Positions 34,818 through 44,693 are shown, counted from the first letter of the stretch. The stretch: 64,000 nucleotides of DNA from Pedobacter nutrimenti (GCF_003208655.1 NZ_QKLU01000011.1:124001-188000); one strand, 5' to 3'. Notes: a model not told the origin generated them from the sequence alone. Made by a program: numbers and translations.

Positions 34818-37334
34818 ATGAAACCACTTTACTTTATGTTCTTTTTTGCTGCGGTCTCCGGATTTTCTGTCCATGCGCAGACAAAAACATTCACCTTAAC
34901 GGAAAAAATTTCCGAAAGCCCCAAGGCGAATTATCAGTTGGCCTCCAGATTTTCTCCGGCTAAACTAAAAAAAATTGTTTATTCCACTTCAGTGGACCCG
35001 CACTGGCTAAAACTCAGTAACCGGTTCTGGTACGTCTATGAAACACCGGCAGGGAAACAATGGTATATGGTCGATCCGGCTGCGAAAAGCAAAAAGGCAA
35101 TATTTAACCTTGCCAATCTGGCTGCAGAAATTACCACAATTGTTCGTGACCCCTTTGATGCCCAACATCTTCCTATTGAAGAACTTAAGTTTTCAAAAGA
35201 TGAGAAGAGCATTACTTTTGAACTGAAAAGTACCATTGAAGAACTTAAAAAAGACAGAAAGGACAAAAAGGCGGCGGACTCCATGCAAAAGAAAGTTTTC
35301 TTTTTTAATTATGACATCGCTTCTGCCAAGCTGACTGAGGTTCCTAACTATACCAAACCCAAAGCTAAGCCATCATGGGGTTCGGTTGCTCCGGATTCTT
35401 CTGCAATTATTTTTTCCAGAAATTATAATCTATACTGGATGGATAAAGCCAATTATATAAAAGCAGTTAAAAATGAAGAAGACAGTACTATTGTAGAGCA
35501 CCAACTGACCAAAGATGGGGTTAAATTTTATGCTTATGGCAGCGATGGTGATGGAGAAAACAATGAGGAGAATGAAAAAAACAATAAGAAAAGAAGAAGG
35601 GCTTATGTTTTGTGGTCTCCAAATTCTAAATATTTCGTTTTAAACCGGGAAGACTCCCGCAAAGTGAAAGACCTTTGGGTAATCAACAATACTGCTGCGG
35701 GCAGGCCTACGCTGGAAACATATAAATATCAAATGCCAGGTGAAAAAGAGGCGCCTATAGATGAGATCCTGCTGTTTAATTTTCAAGCAAAGACTTATAA
35801 AAAACTAAACATTTCGGCTTTTAAGGACCAATCTGTTTCTTTGTGGGGAGCCCCATCTTTAAACAAAGACAGGGACAACGAATTCAGGCCCTCGGTTTGG
35901 TTGGGTAATGACAGTAAAATCTATTTTTCAAGAACGAGCAGGGATTTGAAGCGAATCGATGTCTGTATGGTAGACATCAATACAGAAAAGGTAAGCCCTT
36001 TAATTGATGAGCGTTTTAATACTTATGTAGAAATCAACAGACCCGGCCTTGTCAATGACGGTAAAGAAATTATTCATTGGTCGGAAAGAGACGGTTGGGC
36101 ACATTTTTATCTTTTTGATGCAAATGGAAAATTAAAAAACCAGATTACAAAAGGCGCTTTCCATTGTGAAAATATTGTAAACATAGATCAGAAAAACAGG
36201 GTATTGTATTTTACGGCAAATGGTAGAGAAGCCAAAGAAGATCCGTATTACCTGCATTTGTACCGGATTAATTTTGATGGATCGGGAATGAAATTACTGA
36301 ACCCGGGTGATTTTGACCATGCCATAAATATGAATGATGAAGCAAAGTATTTTGTGAATAATTTTTCCAGGGTGAACTCGGTGCCTAAATCACAATTGAT
36401 GGACGGTAACGGAAACAAGGTAATGGATCTGGAAACAGCTGATTTATCCCTTTTGATGGCTGCGGGTTATAAATTTCCGGAGCCCTTTAAAGTTAAAGCA
36501 GATGATGGGATCACAGATTTGTATGGCGTGATGTATAAACCTTTTGATTTCGACCCGGCTAAAAAGTATCCTATTATAGAATATGTTTATCCCGGACCTC
36601 AAACCGAAGCGGTAAATAAATCATTTACAAAGAGCATGGACAATACGGACCGTTTGGCACAGCTTGGTTACATTGTTATTTCCATTGGTAACCGAGGGGG
36701 GAACCCGGCGCGCTCCAAATGGTATCATACTTTTGGTTATGGTAACCTAAGAGATTATGGCCTGGCAGATAAAAAGGTTGCTATAGAACAACTTGCAGAT
36801 AAATACAGCTTCATTGATATTTCAAGAGTAGGTATTACAGGACACTCCGGAGGTGGTTTTATGTCAACTGCTGCAATGCTGGTATATCCTGATTTCTTTA
36901 AAGTGGCGGTATCAAAAGCAGGAAACCATGACAATAGCATTTATAACCGTTGGTGGAGTGAAAAACATCACGGGGTAAAAGAAATTGTTTCGGCAAAAGG
37001 TGACACAACCTTTAAATACAACATTGATAAAAACCCGGAGATCGCAAAAAACCTGAAAGGCCACTTAATGATTATGACCGGAGATATTGACAACAATGTT
37101 CATCCTGCCAATACCATCAGACTGGCCAATGCTTTAATGAAAGCAGGTAAAAGATTTGAATTTGTCATCTTGCCAGGACAAAGACACGGTTTTGGCGATT
37201 TAACTGAATATGCTTTCTGGAAGCTTGCAGATCATTTTAACAAATACCTGATTGGTGATTTTACACAGCCCGATCAGGTGGATATTTTAGAGATTGACCG
37301 GGAGCAGGAACGCAACGGAAAGAGTGGGGGCTAA
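34818..37334 (+). CDS. S9 family serine peptidase (DPP-IV-like)
   Basis: 838 residues. The signal peptide (about 1-20, ending VHAQ) implies export. Residues about 30-540 form the beta-propeller of S9 peptidases (LWSPNSKYFVLNREDSR and similar strands). The C-terminal alpha/beta hydrolase has the nucleophile S677 in GITGHSGGGF, D758 in MTGDIDNNVHP and H790 in PGQRHGFGD. Such enzymes release dipeptides from oligopeptides in the periplasm. Propeller segment about 235-265 is rich in E, N, K and R. The gene is complete and ends at a strong terminator. Confidence 0.93.
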   Translation: MKPLYFMFFFAAVSGFSVHAQTKTFTLTEKISESPKANYQLASRFSPAKLKKIVYSTSVDPHWLKLSNRFWYVYETPAGKQWYMVDPAAKSKKAIFNLANLAAEITTIVRDPFDAQHLPIEELKFSKDEKSITFELKSTIEELKKDRKDKKAADSMQKKVFFFNYDIASAKLTEVPNYTKPKAKPSWGSVAPDSSAIIFSRNYNLYWMDKANYIKAVKNEEDSTIVEHQLTKDGVKFYAYGSDGDGENNEENEKNNKKRRRAYVLWSPNSKYFVLNREDSRKVKDLWVINNTAAGRPTLETYKYQMPGEKEAPIDEILLFNFQAKTYKKLNISAFKDQSVSLWGAPSLNKDRDNEFRPSVWLGNDSKIYFSRTSRDLKRIDVCMVDINTEKVSPLIDERFNTYVEINRPGLVNDGKEIIHWSERDGWAHFYLFDANGKLKNQITKGAFHCENIVNIDQKNRVLYFTANGREAKEDPYYLHLYRINFDGSGMKLLNPGDFDHAINMNDEAKYFVNNFSRVNSVPKSQLMDGNGNKVMDLETADLSLLMAAGYKFPEPFKVKADDGITDLYGVMYKPFDFDPAKKYPIIEYVYPGPQTEAVNKSFTKSMDNTDRLAQLGYIVISIGNRGGNPARSKWYHTFGYGNLRDYGLADKKVAIEQLADKYSFIDISRVGITGHSGGGFMSTAAMLVYPDFFKVAVSKAGNHDNSIYNRWWSEKHHGVKEIVSAKGDTTFKYNIDKNPEIAKNLKGHLMIMTGDIDNNVHPANTIRLANALMKAGKRFEFVILPGQRHGFGDLTEYAFWKLADHFNKYLIGDFTQPDQVDILEIDREQERNGKSGG

Positions 37335-37347
37335 TTGGTCCAGACAT

Positions 37348-37384
37348 AAAAAAGCCCTGTCATTTAAAATGACAGGGCTTTTTT
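37348..37384. terminator. Bidirectional terminator
   Basis: A-run, stem GCCCTGTCATTT / AAATGACAGGGC, T-run, between convergent genes. Confidence 0.9.
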
Positions 37385-37404
37385 ATGCGATTAAGTAGAA
37401 GTTC

Positions 37405-38007
37405 CTAGAAGTGGAACATTACACCTAATTTAGGAGCAAAAGTATTTGCATCTAAACCGAAAGAGTTTGAAGTCGCTTTAGCGCCAGTTCCTTCAGCTTT
37501 GAATTGGTTGTGAGCATATTCTAAACCATTAACTGAAACTTCGATACCGATGTGTTTAGTAGGGTAGAAAGCAAAACCTGGAGCAACAGTTACACCAATG
37601 TTAGTTGTAGTACCTAATTTAGCACCAGTGTTGCCATTAGCATCAACTAATTTAGCAGTACCAAATTCCATAGGAACAGCAAGTTGTCCGAAGAATTTGA
37701 ATTGCTCAGATAAAGCAACATAGTAACGTCCAAAAGGAGCAACCTGGAAAGCCTGAGTTAATTTTTTGTCACTAACTGCTTTGTCATAAGTATAACCAAC
37801 ACCAGTACCGATTGCAAAGTTATTGCTTACAAAATAGCCAATGCTAGGTACAACGCTGAAACTAACATCAGATTTTGCAGCGCCACTCACTTTTGTAGAG
37901 TTAAAACCTACGTTACCACCCAGCATAATTTTTCCTTTTTCAGTTTGAGCTTGAGTACTGAAAGCTAAAGCAGCAACTGCAACGATTGATAATAGTAATT
38001 TTTTCAT
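37405..38007 (-). CDS. Small outer-membrane beta-barrel protein
   Basis: 200 residues. Signal peptide MKKLLLSIVAVAALAFSTQAQ, then alternating hydrophobic strands with turns such as GGNVGFNSTKV, GYFVSNNFAIGTGVGYTYD and PFGRYYVALSEQFKFFGQLA, ending in LGVMFHF with a terminal phenylalanine. This is the OmpA/OmpX-type barrel signature (porin-like, 8 strands). No OmpA-like peptidoglycan-binding domain is present. Codon use is unusually skewed toward a few codons (GCA, AAC, GTT), as in highly expressed surface proteins. Role unknown. Confidence 0.85.
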   Translation of the reverse strand: MKKLLLSIVAVAALAFSTQAQTEKGKIMLGGNVGFNSTKVSGAAKSDVSFSVVPSIGYFVSNNFAIGTGVGYTYDKAVSDKKLTQAFQVAPFGRYYVALSEQFKFFGQLAVPMEFGTAKLVDANGNTGAKLGTTTNIGVTVAPGFAFYPTKHIGIEVSVNGLEYAHNQFKAEGTGAKATSNSFGLDANTFAPKLGVMFHF

Positions 38008-38406
38008 TTTTTTATGATTTAATTTGTACTAAGGCCAATTTTTTTATTTTAATATATTTTGACCATTGTTGTCATATAGTCAATGCCTGTGCCAAAGAAA
38101 TATTTACACTGGAAGCTGTATTGGCTGTTTTTTGTAAAGTGTTAATTTATAGGTTGATAAAAAAAATGGATTTGGCCTTTATTATTTTGCGATGACAATT
38201 AATGTTTTTTTAATATGAAATTAACAAAAGAAAAATAAGTCAATTTGACTTTATTTGTTAGCCTGTCAGTTTTTTTAGTGTACAAATTGGCAGATTTTCT
38301 GACGGAAAATCCGGAAACCGTTAATACTGCAGGCCGGTCTTGGCCTTTTTGGAAAAAAAATACACTTTAATAAAACCTTTATACCCCCTATAAACGTTAT
38401 TGACTT
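38008..38406. other. Divergent intergenic region upstream of the barrel protein and GH130 genes
   Basis: About 400 AT-rich bases between two divergent starts. It holds a small stem (AGGCC 38331-38335 / GGCCT 38342-38346, followed by Ts), and no open frame, tRNA or recognised RNA. Promoters for both genes must lie here; I could not fix them with confidence. Confidence 0.45.
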
Positions 38407-39885
38407 ATGAGATTGTCTATAGACCGCAAACCTGTAAAAGTATACCCTGATCCCAAACGCGTTATCGCAAGGTTTTTCTTTAACGGAAATGACAGGGCAA
38501 AGGAAGTCATTAAACTTGTTTTAAAGCTTTCGTCTGAGGAGGTTTTTGGAATTATCTCCCCTTTACTGCAGGAATATTCCAAAAGGCACCGTAACATCAC
38601 TAAAATTCTGGCGCGTCATTGTAAAAAGATAAAGAGCTGTATTGAAGAAGTAGGTGTGGATTATGATGCCCTGGATAAATATCAGAAACTTTTACTGGGC
38701 TCTTATTTTACGCATGAATATTCCATAGAGTCCGCTGCTTTTTTTAATCCTTCCATTGTGGAAGATCCCGATCAGTCGGATCTGGTTGAAGGGGAGAAAA
38801 GGGTCATCATCAGTTTCAGGGCTGTCGGAGAGGGGCATATTTCTTCCGTTGTTTTCCGGCGGGCCTTACTGGACCAGGACAATAACATTACGGTTATTCC
38901 CTCGGGGAATTATATAGATGAGGCCGAGGTTATTAAAAATGCGGTGTACAACAAAAAGCTATTTCTTAAAAAGGCTATAGATTCAAAAATTGATGAAGAG
39001 ATTTTGAATGAGGTTGACGCTAAGCTTGAAGACCGGTTTGATTATGCCCTGCTCAGAAGAATTATTATTGATTCCAGAAATTTGCAGGAAGATGACCTTA
39101 AAAAATTGGAATACGATAAGATTTTATGGCTTTCTGATACCTATCATGAAATGAGTTTTTCCAGGGATACGGATATTTCAGACCGGGTCATATTTCCAAT
39201 TTCCGAATTTGAGCGGAAAGGAATAGAAGACGCGCGCTTTGTGCGTTTTGTAAAAGAGGATGGAAGCATCATTTATTATGCGACTTATACTGCCTTTGAC
39301 GGGGCGATGATTATGCCAAAGCTTTTGCAAACAACAGATTTCTATGATTTTAAAGTCAGTCCGCTTCATGGATTGGGTGCCCAAAATAAGAACCTGGCTT
39401 TGTTTCCACGGAAAATCAATGGAAAATACGCCATGATGTCCCGTATTGATGGCTGGAACAACTACCTGATGTATTCAGACAGAATTACCGTCTGGGATCA
39501 CCCTGTTAAGCTGCAACAACCTGAATTTCCCTGGGAATACATACAAATTGGGAATTGTGGTTCTCCTATTGAAACTCCGGACGGCTGGCTGATTATCACC
39601 CATGGAGTAGGCCCCATGAGAAGATATTGTCTGGGCGCGAGTCTGCTGGATTTAGAAGATCCCTCTATTGAAATTGGCCGTTTACATGAGCCGCTCGTTA
39701 TACCAAATAATGATGAAAGAGAGGGTTATGTCCCAAATGTGCTCTATTCCTGCGGTTCTATTGTCCATAATGGGGAATTGATTATCCCTTATGGGTTGTC
39801 TGATTATTGTTCTTCGTTTGCTTCTGTAAAGCTTGATTTGTTACTCGAAAGGCTAAAAAACTCTGAAAGCAAAGTCAAAGTTTAA
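38407..39885 (+). CDS. GH130-family glycoside phosphorylase/hydrolase
   Basis: 492-residue protein of the five-bladed propeller family GH130, whose members phosphorolyse or hydrolyse beta-mannosides (for example mannosylglucose, or beta-1,2-mannan). An N-terminal helical extension (about 1-120) precedes the propeller. Blocks GIEDARFVRFVKEDG, YTAFDGAMIMPKLL, LGAQNKNLALFPRKINGKY and RIDGWNNYLMYS are typical. No signal peptide, so cytosolic, which fits a phosphorylase. Its last 4 bases overlap the end of the convergent glycosyltransferase operon; the same direction of function is inferred from the cluster. Whether it breaks or builds mannosides is not decided by the sequence. Confidence 0.85.
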   Translation: MRLSIDRKPVKVYPDPKRVIARFFFNGNDRAKEVIKLVLKLSSEEVFGIISPLLQEYSKRHRNITKILARHCKKIKSCIEEVGVDYDALDKYQKLLLGSYFTHEYSIESAAFFNPSIVEDPDQSDLVEGEKRVIISFRAVGEGHISSVVFRRALLDQDNNITVIPSGNYIDEAEVIKNAVYNKKLFLKKAIDSKIDEEILNEVDAKLEDRFDYALLRRIIIDSRNLQEDDLKKLEYDKILWLSDTYHEMSFSRDTDISDRVIFPISEFERKGIEDARFVRFVKEDGSIIYYATYTAFDGAMIMPKLLQTTDFYDFKVSPLHGLGAQNKNLALFPRKINGKYAMMSRIDGWNNYLMYSDRITVWDHPVKLQQPEFPWEYIQIGNCGSPIETPDGWLIITHGVGPMRRYCLGASLLDLEDPSIEIGRLHEPLVIPNNDEREGYVPNVLYSCGSIVHNGELIIPYGLSDYCSSFASVKLDLLLERLKNSESKVKV

Positions 39886-40889
39886 GTCTTCAATATCTGA
39901 CGATATATTTTAAGGTAATCCTCTACCATCTTATCCATAGAAAACCTGCTCGCTGCCTCTTTTCGGCATAGGCTTCTGTCTATAAAGGAGATGTTTTTAA
40001 CTGCTTCTACGGCCTGCTCTATAGTATTGACCAGAAAACCTGTTTCTCCATGTCGGATCAGTTCCGGCATCGCGCCCCTATGGTAAGCAATAACCGGGGT
40101 GCCGCAGAGCATAGATTCCACAACACTTAAACCAAAAGGCTCATCGAAGCCAATGGGATGAAGTAATGCATATGCAGAGCCCAGTAATTCATCTCTTTTT
40201 TCAGGCCCTGCTGCCCCCAGAAAAACAATATTTTCGTTTAAATGAGGCTCTACTTCATTTTTAAAGTAGTGTTCATCTTGTATAATGCCCGCAATGATGA
40301 GCTTTCTGTTGCTTTTTAAGGCAATTTGTATGGCCTCTGCCGTACCTTTATCCCGATGGATTCGTCCAAAAAAGAGTAAATAATCTTCCGTGGCCGGTTT
40401 AAAAGTGAATGCTGCGGGATCCAGACCATTGTAGACCGTCCCTGCATAATTTAGCAGGGGATGCCGGTTGGCGTCGCTGATGGATACATAATGACAATGT
40501 GTATTGTATTTTTGATAAACGGGTACAATTTTCTCAGAAGAAAAGCCATGTATAGTAGTTACAATGGGCGGTTTGATGAGTTTGGAATAGCTAAGGGGCA
40601 GAAAATCAAAATGATTGTGGATCAGGTCAAAAGAAGAAGCCTGTTCCATTAAATGGCTAATGTGCAAACACTCCAAAACTTTTGCATCCTGATTGCGGTC
40701 CTCTTCATAACCTGCGGATACTACAGAATCGAGTTTGGCGGCCGTGAGGGAATCTGCGGTTGCAAAAAGGGTTGCCTCTATGCCCTGGTCGTGTAATCCC
40801 TCCGTCAGATTAGAGGCCATTTGTTCCCAGGGTCCATAATGGCGGGGTGGTGTCCGCCAGGCAACCGGGGCAAGTACAGCTACTTTCAT
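39882..40889 (-). CDS. Family 4 glycosyltransferase
   Basis: 335-residue GT-B fold enzyme. The N-terminal part has the GT4-type start VAVLAPVAWRTPPRHYGPWEQ (partly a donor/acceptor loop), then DLIHNHFDFLP. The C-terminal donor-binding domain includes LLFFGRIHRDKGTAEAI and the E-x7-E motif in FDEPFGLSVVESMLCG. It is separated by 11 bases from the upstream GT4 fusion gene, so both are co-transcribed. It is likely cytosolic and retaining; the sugar donor (GDP- or UDP-linked) cannot be read. Confidence 0.88.
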   Translation of the reverse strand: MKVAVLAPVAWRTPPRHYGPWEQMASNLTEGLHDQGIEATLFATADSLTAAKLDSVVSAGYEEDRNQDAKVLECLHISHLMEQASSFDLIHNHFDFLPLSYSKLIKPPIVTTIHGFSSEKIVPVYQKYNTHCHYVSISDANRHPLLNYAGTVYNGLDPAAFTFKPATEDYLLFFGRIHRDKGTAEAIQIALKSNRKLIIAGIIQDEHYFKNEVEPHLNENIVFLGAAGPEKRDELLGSAYALLHPIGFDEPFGLSVVESMLCGTPVIAYHRGAMPELIRHGETGFLVNTIEQAVEAVKNISFIDRSLCRKEAASRFSMDKMVEDYLKIYRQILKT

Positions 40890-40900
40890 ATCGGGCAGAG

Positions 40901-43168
40901 TTAAACCTTTTGAGTGTCAAAGATTTCGGTATCCCTGAATTCATATTCAAATTCAAGGGCTTTAAGTACAACCAGATGAGAGATCCAATAAGCCAGCGTA
41001 CTTTCTGCACCCTGGTTTCTGTTTACCCCATGAGCTTGTAAGCCATCACCGCAACCTTTTGTTTCGTGGTCGTAAAGCGGAAGCCGGAGGCTGTTTTCCC
41101 CAAGAAACCACTGATAGCTCAGATACATTTGCTTAATGTACTTGAGTTCATGACTGATTTCATAAGCCTTAAAGTACATCAGTACCATGGCCATCGTTTC
41201 TATGGCCTGCTGGTCATAATGAGCCATTTTTTTATCGCGGTACAACCAGCCATCATTACCTACCGGATTTAAATACCCTTTGTCCAGGGTGCGTTTGGTC
41301 AGGTAGTTTAAACTTTCCATGGCAATATGTAAAGATTCCGGGTCCCGGGTTGTCTCATAATGGCAAAGCAAGGCCAGAGGCAAAATGGCATTATCATAGG
41401 TCATTTGTTCTTCAAACCAATGCCATTTATCCCCCCTCTGATTTTTATACGCTGTTTTTAACGGGGCAGCCAGCTGGTTCATTTCTTCGACCATCCCTTC
41501 ATCTGCCGGGTGTGATTTTAGAAAACTGCTGATGCCAATCATTGTATTGGCAATGCCCCTGAGGTGCTCCAGGCGTTTAAAATGGGGGATCGATTTCAAA
41601 AATAATTCCCGGGCAAACTCCCTGTAAGAATTGTTTGGCGCATTGTTGATCAGATAACCCAACGCCCAAATGGTTCTCCCAAAGGAATCCTCGGAACCGA
41701 CCTCATCGAGATATTCCCTTCTAAAACTCAAAAAATTGCGAAAATTGCCATCCTCACATTGCATGTACTGGATATAGCTCAGGTATACGGGTAACAATTG
41801 CAAGGCAATTTTACTTTTGTTTTGCTGGTAGGCAAGTATAGAGGCAATCAAGGCTCTGGAATTATCATCCAGACAATAACCTTCTTTCAGGTTCGGGATA
41901 CCATATTTCGCATGCTGCACAATGCCGGTATCATCTGTAAGTCTCTGGATGTGTGCAAAACTAAATGCGGGCATCATATCCGGGTCAATAATGGGCCTGT
42001 TCTCTTCGGCGGCAAGCTCTGACTTGCTGATGGCGTCCTTTAAGGTTTCAATAAAAACCTTGCCCGTGCTGGGCCATCGTAAATGCAGGCCATATTCATA
42101 AGCGTTCCTTTTTAATTTAAGGAGACTTTTAGGGTCATCAAAGAGTTCATTGACGATATTGGCCAGACTTTCATAATCCCTGAAATCAAAAAGTTTTCCG
42201 CGGTTGTCAGCAAGGAGTTCCTGAGCATGCCAGTAAGGGGTGGAAATCACTGCTGCCCCGGAGCCGACCGCATAGGATAAAGTTCCGCTGACAATTTGAG
42301 CCTCGTTCAGGTAAGGTGTAATATACATATCCGAGGCCGTCAGAAAATCAAATAATTCTTCTTCGGAAACGAATTTATTAATGAAGGTAATGTTGTTCTC
42401 TACATTTAGTTTCCGTGCCAGTTTTTTCAAACTGTCCCGGTATTCTTCACCGGAATTTCGGATGACACCCGGGTGTGTTGTTCCTAAAATGACATACATC
42501 ACATCCGGATGTTTTTCTACAATTTTGGGCAAGGCTTCAATTACGGTTTCCAGTCCTTTGTTCCTGCTGATCAGGCCAAATGTAAAAAGGACCTTTTTGT
42601 TTTTGAAAGCAAGGGAGGATTTTACCGGGTTGTTTACTTTGGCTTCCAGGTCTGGAACACCATGTTCAATCAGTTGAATTTTTTCCAGTGGAATCTCATA
42701 AACACTGGTTAGAAAACCAACCGCCCTGTTGCTCATCACTATAATTTTGGAAGAATATTTTGCAATTTCCCTGATAATGGTCAGTTGCATAAAATTAGGG
42801 TCCTTTAAAACGGTATGAAGAATGGTAATCAACGGTTTTTGCAGACGGGCAATTAAGGGCAAAATGTACACTCCGTTTTCGCCGCCATATATACCAAATT
42901 CATGTTCAAGAATACAGGCGTCAGATAAACTGGTGTTGATGTAATCGGCACCTCTTATATAGTCCTTCTGATTTTCCTGGCGGATGATGTATTTGACCTC
43001 TTTGGGATATTCATACTCATTTAAATTTTCCGAGTCATTCATGGCCACAACAAAACTGTCACTTGAGATTGTTTTTTTATCATGGCCAATGGCATTGAGT
43101 AAGTTGTTGTTAAAAGTGGCAATACCGCATTCACGGGGTGGGTAGGAAGATATATAAGCGAGTTTCAT
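40901..43168 (-). CDS. GT4 glycosyltransferase fused to a C-terminal six-hairpin-type domain
   Basis: 755 residues in two parts. The N-terminal GT4 domain (about 1-390) begins KLAYISSYPPRECGIATFNN, contains VLFTFGLISRNKGLETVIEAL and the donor region EAQIVSGTLSYAVGSGAAVISTPYWHAQELL. The C-terminal domain (about 400-755) is helical with repeated tryptophan-rich segments (HWFEEQMTYDNAILPLALLCH, GWLYRDKKMAHYDQQAIETM) resembling alpha/alpha six-barrel (six-hairpin glycosidase-like) proteins. This fusion pairs sugar transfer with a sugar-processing or binding domain. First gene of the minus-strand operon, next to GH130. Confidence 0.85.
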   Translation of the reverse strand: MKLAYISSYPPRECGIATFNNNLLNAIGHDKKTISSDSFVVAMNDSENLNEYEYPKEVKYIIRQENQKDYIRGADYINTSLSDACILEHEFGIYGGENGVYILPLIARLQKPLITILHTVLKDPNFMQLTIIREIAKYSSKIIVMSNRAVGFLTSVYEIPLEKIQLIEHGVPDLEAKVNNPVKSSLAFKNKKVLFTFGLISRNKGLETVIEALPKIVEKHPDVMYVILGTTHPGVIRNSGEEYRDSLKKLARKLNVENNITFINKFVSEEELFDFLTASDMYITPYLNEAQIVSGTLSYAVGSGAAVISTPYWHAQELLADNRGKLFDFRDYESLANIVNELFDDPKSLLKLKRNAYEYGLHLRWPSTGKVFIETLKDAISKSELAAEENRPIIDPDMMPAFSFAHIQRLTDDTGIVQHAKYGIPNLKEGYCLDDNSRALIASILAYQQNKSKIALQLLPVYLSYIQYMQCEDGNFRNFLSFRREYLDEVGSEDSFGRTIWALGYLINNAPNNSYREFARELFLKSIPHFKRLEHLRGIANTMIGISSFLKSHPADEGMVEEMNQLAAPLKTAYKNQRGDKWHWFEEQMTYDNAILPLALLCHYETTRDPESLHIAMESLNYLTKRTLDKGYLNPVGNDGWLYRDKKMAHYDQQAIETMAMVLMYFKAYEISHELKYIKQMYLSYQWFLGENSLRLPLYDHETKGCGDGLQAHGVNRNQGAESTLAYWISHLVVLKALEFEYEFRDTEIFDTQKV

Positions 43169-43391
43169 GGATCATTCTAGTTGATTGTATAAAGAACAAT
43201 TAATATCCTGAAATGTTCGTTTTTCGAAAATTAATAAGAACAAGTCTTTTAAATTTGCTGTTTAAGCGTGTTTTGAACTGGAATAGTGTGGTTTTTTCGG
43301 TAAATAGGGGCGTTTTGAGAAATTTGTTAAACAAAATAAAATTTTTACAATAAAATGTTTAACTATCGTTTAAAACATCGAAGTCTTAAAA

Positions 43392-43419
43392 TTGATTATG
43401 GGATAAATTTTTACCTTAG
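43392..43419 (+). promoter_or_regulatory. Promoter of the Fsr-type MFS gene
   Basis: TTG at 43392-43394 and TACCTTAG at 43412-43419, with 17 bases between; same spacing as the S9 gene promoter. ATG at 43443. Confidence 0.45.
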
Positions 43420-43442
43420 CAGAAGATTTTCAATAATATTCA

Positions 43443-44651
43443 ATGGATACGACCTCTAAAAATCAGGATATCATAGAAAAAACGATATTTCCGATCTTAT
43501 TTGCAATCAGTTTCTCTCATTTATTAAATGACACCATTCAATCTCTGATCCCCGCCATATATCCGGTGGTCAAAGAGAGCTATAAGCTTACTTTTTCTCA
43601 GATAGGGCTCATCACCCTGGTTTTTCAGTTGTCGGCCTCTTTATTACAACCCTTTGTGGGCTTGTATACAGATAAAAAACCACAACCTTATTCACTGGCT
43701 ATGGGTATGGGTTTTACCCTTATCGGCCTGGTGATCCTTTCTGTATCCAATGGATTTTACATGATGCTTGCCGCAGTCGCCCTGGTTGGTTTAGGTTCCT
43801 CCATTTTTCATCCGGAAGCCTCCCGTATGGCACATGCAGCATCGGGTGGTAAAAGAGGATTGGCCCAATCCATTTTCCAATTGGGTGGTAATGCCGGAAG
43901 CTCTCTTGGTCCTTTGCTTGCCGCCTGGATTATTGTACCTTATGGACAATTTAGTGTCATCTGGTTTTCTTTGATTGCCTTACTGGCCATTTGTATTTTA
44001 AGCTGGGTTGGAAGCTGGTATAAAGGAATTGTAGGGCAGCTGAAAAAGAAGCAGCAAAAAACAAGTGTTGTACATACCTTTTCAAAGGGAAGAGTCGTCT
44101 TTTCTGTTGCCATTTTGCTGGTTTTGATCTTTTCAAAATATTTTTACATGGCCAGTCTGACCAGTTATTTTACTTTTTATCTGATCGATAAATTCCATGT
44201 TTCTGTTCAGAGTTCACAGATTTACCTGTTTGTTTTTCTATTTTCAGTAGCTGCGGGAACATTAATCGGTGGACCGGTAGGAGATCGTTTTGGAAGAAAA
44301 TATGTCATCTGGTTCTCCATATTGGGGACTGCACCATTTGCCTTATTGCTTCCTCATGCCAATCTGTTCTGGACCTCTGTGCTGATTGTTCCCATAGGCG
44401 TGATCTTGTCTTCTGCATTTTCAGCCATATTGGTCTATGCCCAGGAGCTTATTCCAGGAAAAGTAGGTCTTGTTGCCGGCTTGTTTTTTGGTTTTGCCTT
44501 TGGTATGGGTGGAATAGGATCGGCCCTGCTTGGGAAACTGGCTGATGGTACAAGTATAGAATACGTTTTTTATGTTTGTTCATTTTTGCCTTTAATAGGC
44601 TTGTTGACAGGATTTCTTCCTAATATAGAGGGGAGCAGAAAAAAAGCATAA
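43443..44651 (+). CDS. MFS exporter of the fosmidomycin-resistance (Fsr) type
   Basis: 402 residues with twelve hydrophobic helices. The N-terminus FPILFAISFSHLLNDTIQSLIPAIYPVVKESY and PFVGLYTDKKPQP match the Fsr group of the major facilitator superfamily, followed by GLGSSIFHPEASRMAHAASGG and GGNAGSSLGPLLAAW. Fsr of E. coli exports fosmidomycin. Here the natural substrate is unknown. The stop codon lies inside the first arm of a 54-base perfect palindrome that also serves as terminator. Expression is driven by the promoter noted at 43392. Confidence 0.85.
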   Translation: MDTTSKNQDIIEKTIFPILFAISFSHLLNDTIQSLIPAIYPVVKESYKLTFSQIGLITLVFQLSASLLQPFVGLYTDKKPQPYSLAMGMGFTLIGLVILSVSNGFYMMLAAVALVGLGSSIFHPEASRMAHAASGGKRGLAQSIFQLGGNAGSSLGPLLAAWIIVPYGQFSVIWFSLIALLAICILSWVGSWYKGIVGQLKKKQQKTSVVHTFSKGRVVFSVAILLVLIFSKYFYMASLTSYFTFYLIDKFHVSVQSSQIYLFVFLFSVAAGTLIGGPVGDRFGRKYVIWFSILGTAPFALLLPHANLFWTSVLIVPIGVILSSAFSAILVYAQELIPGKVGLVAGLFFGFAFGMGGIGSALLGKLADGTSIEYVFYVCSFLPLIGLLTGFLPNIEGSRKKA

Positions 44652-44693
44652 AAAAAGTCCGGTTTTAAAACCGGACTTTTTTTATGCTTTTTT
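44640..44693. terminator. 54-base perfect palindrome acting as bidirectional terminator
   Basis: Two 27-base arms around a TTTTAAAA centre, with inner stem GTCCGG / CCGGAC, flanking 7-base A/T runs and outer GCAT / ATGC. The MFS stop codon (44649-44651) is inside the left arm and the clpB stop is 6 bases beyond the right arm. Confidence 0.85.

Noticed and set aside
43340-43385. Imperfect palindrome ATGTTTAA...TTTAAAACAT upstream of the Fsr-type gene
   Set aside because: Arms match only in part and the region is AT-rich; no regulator gene nearby.
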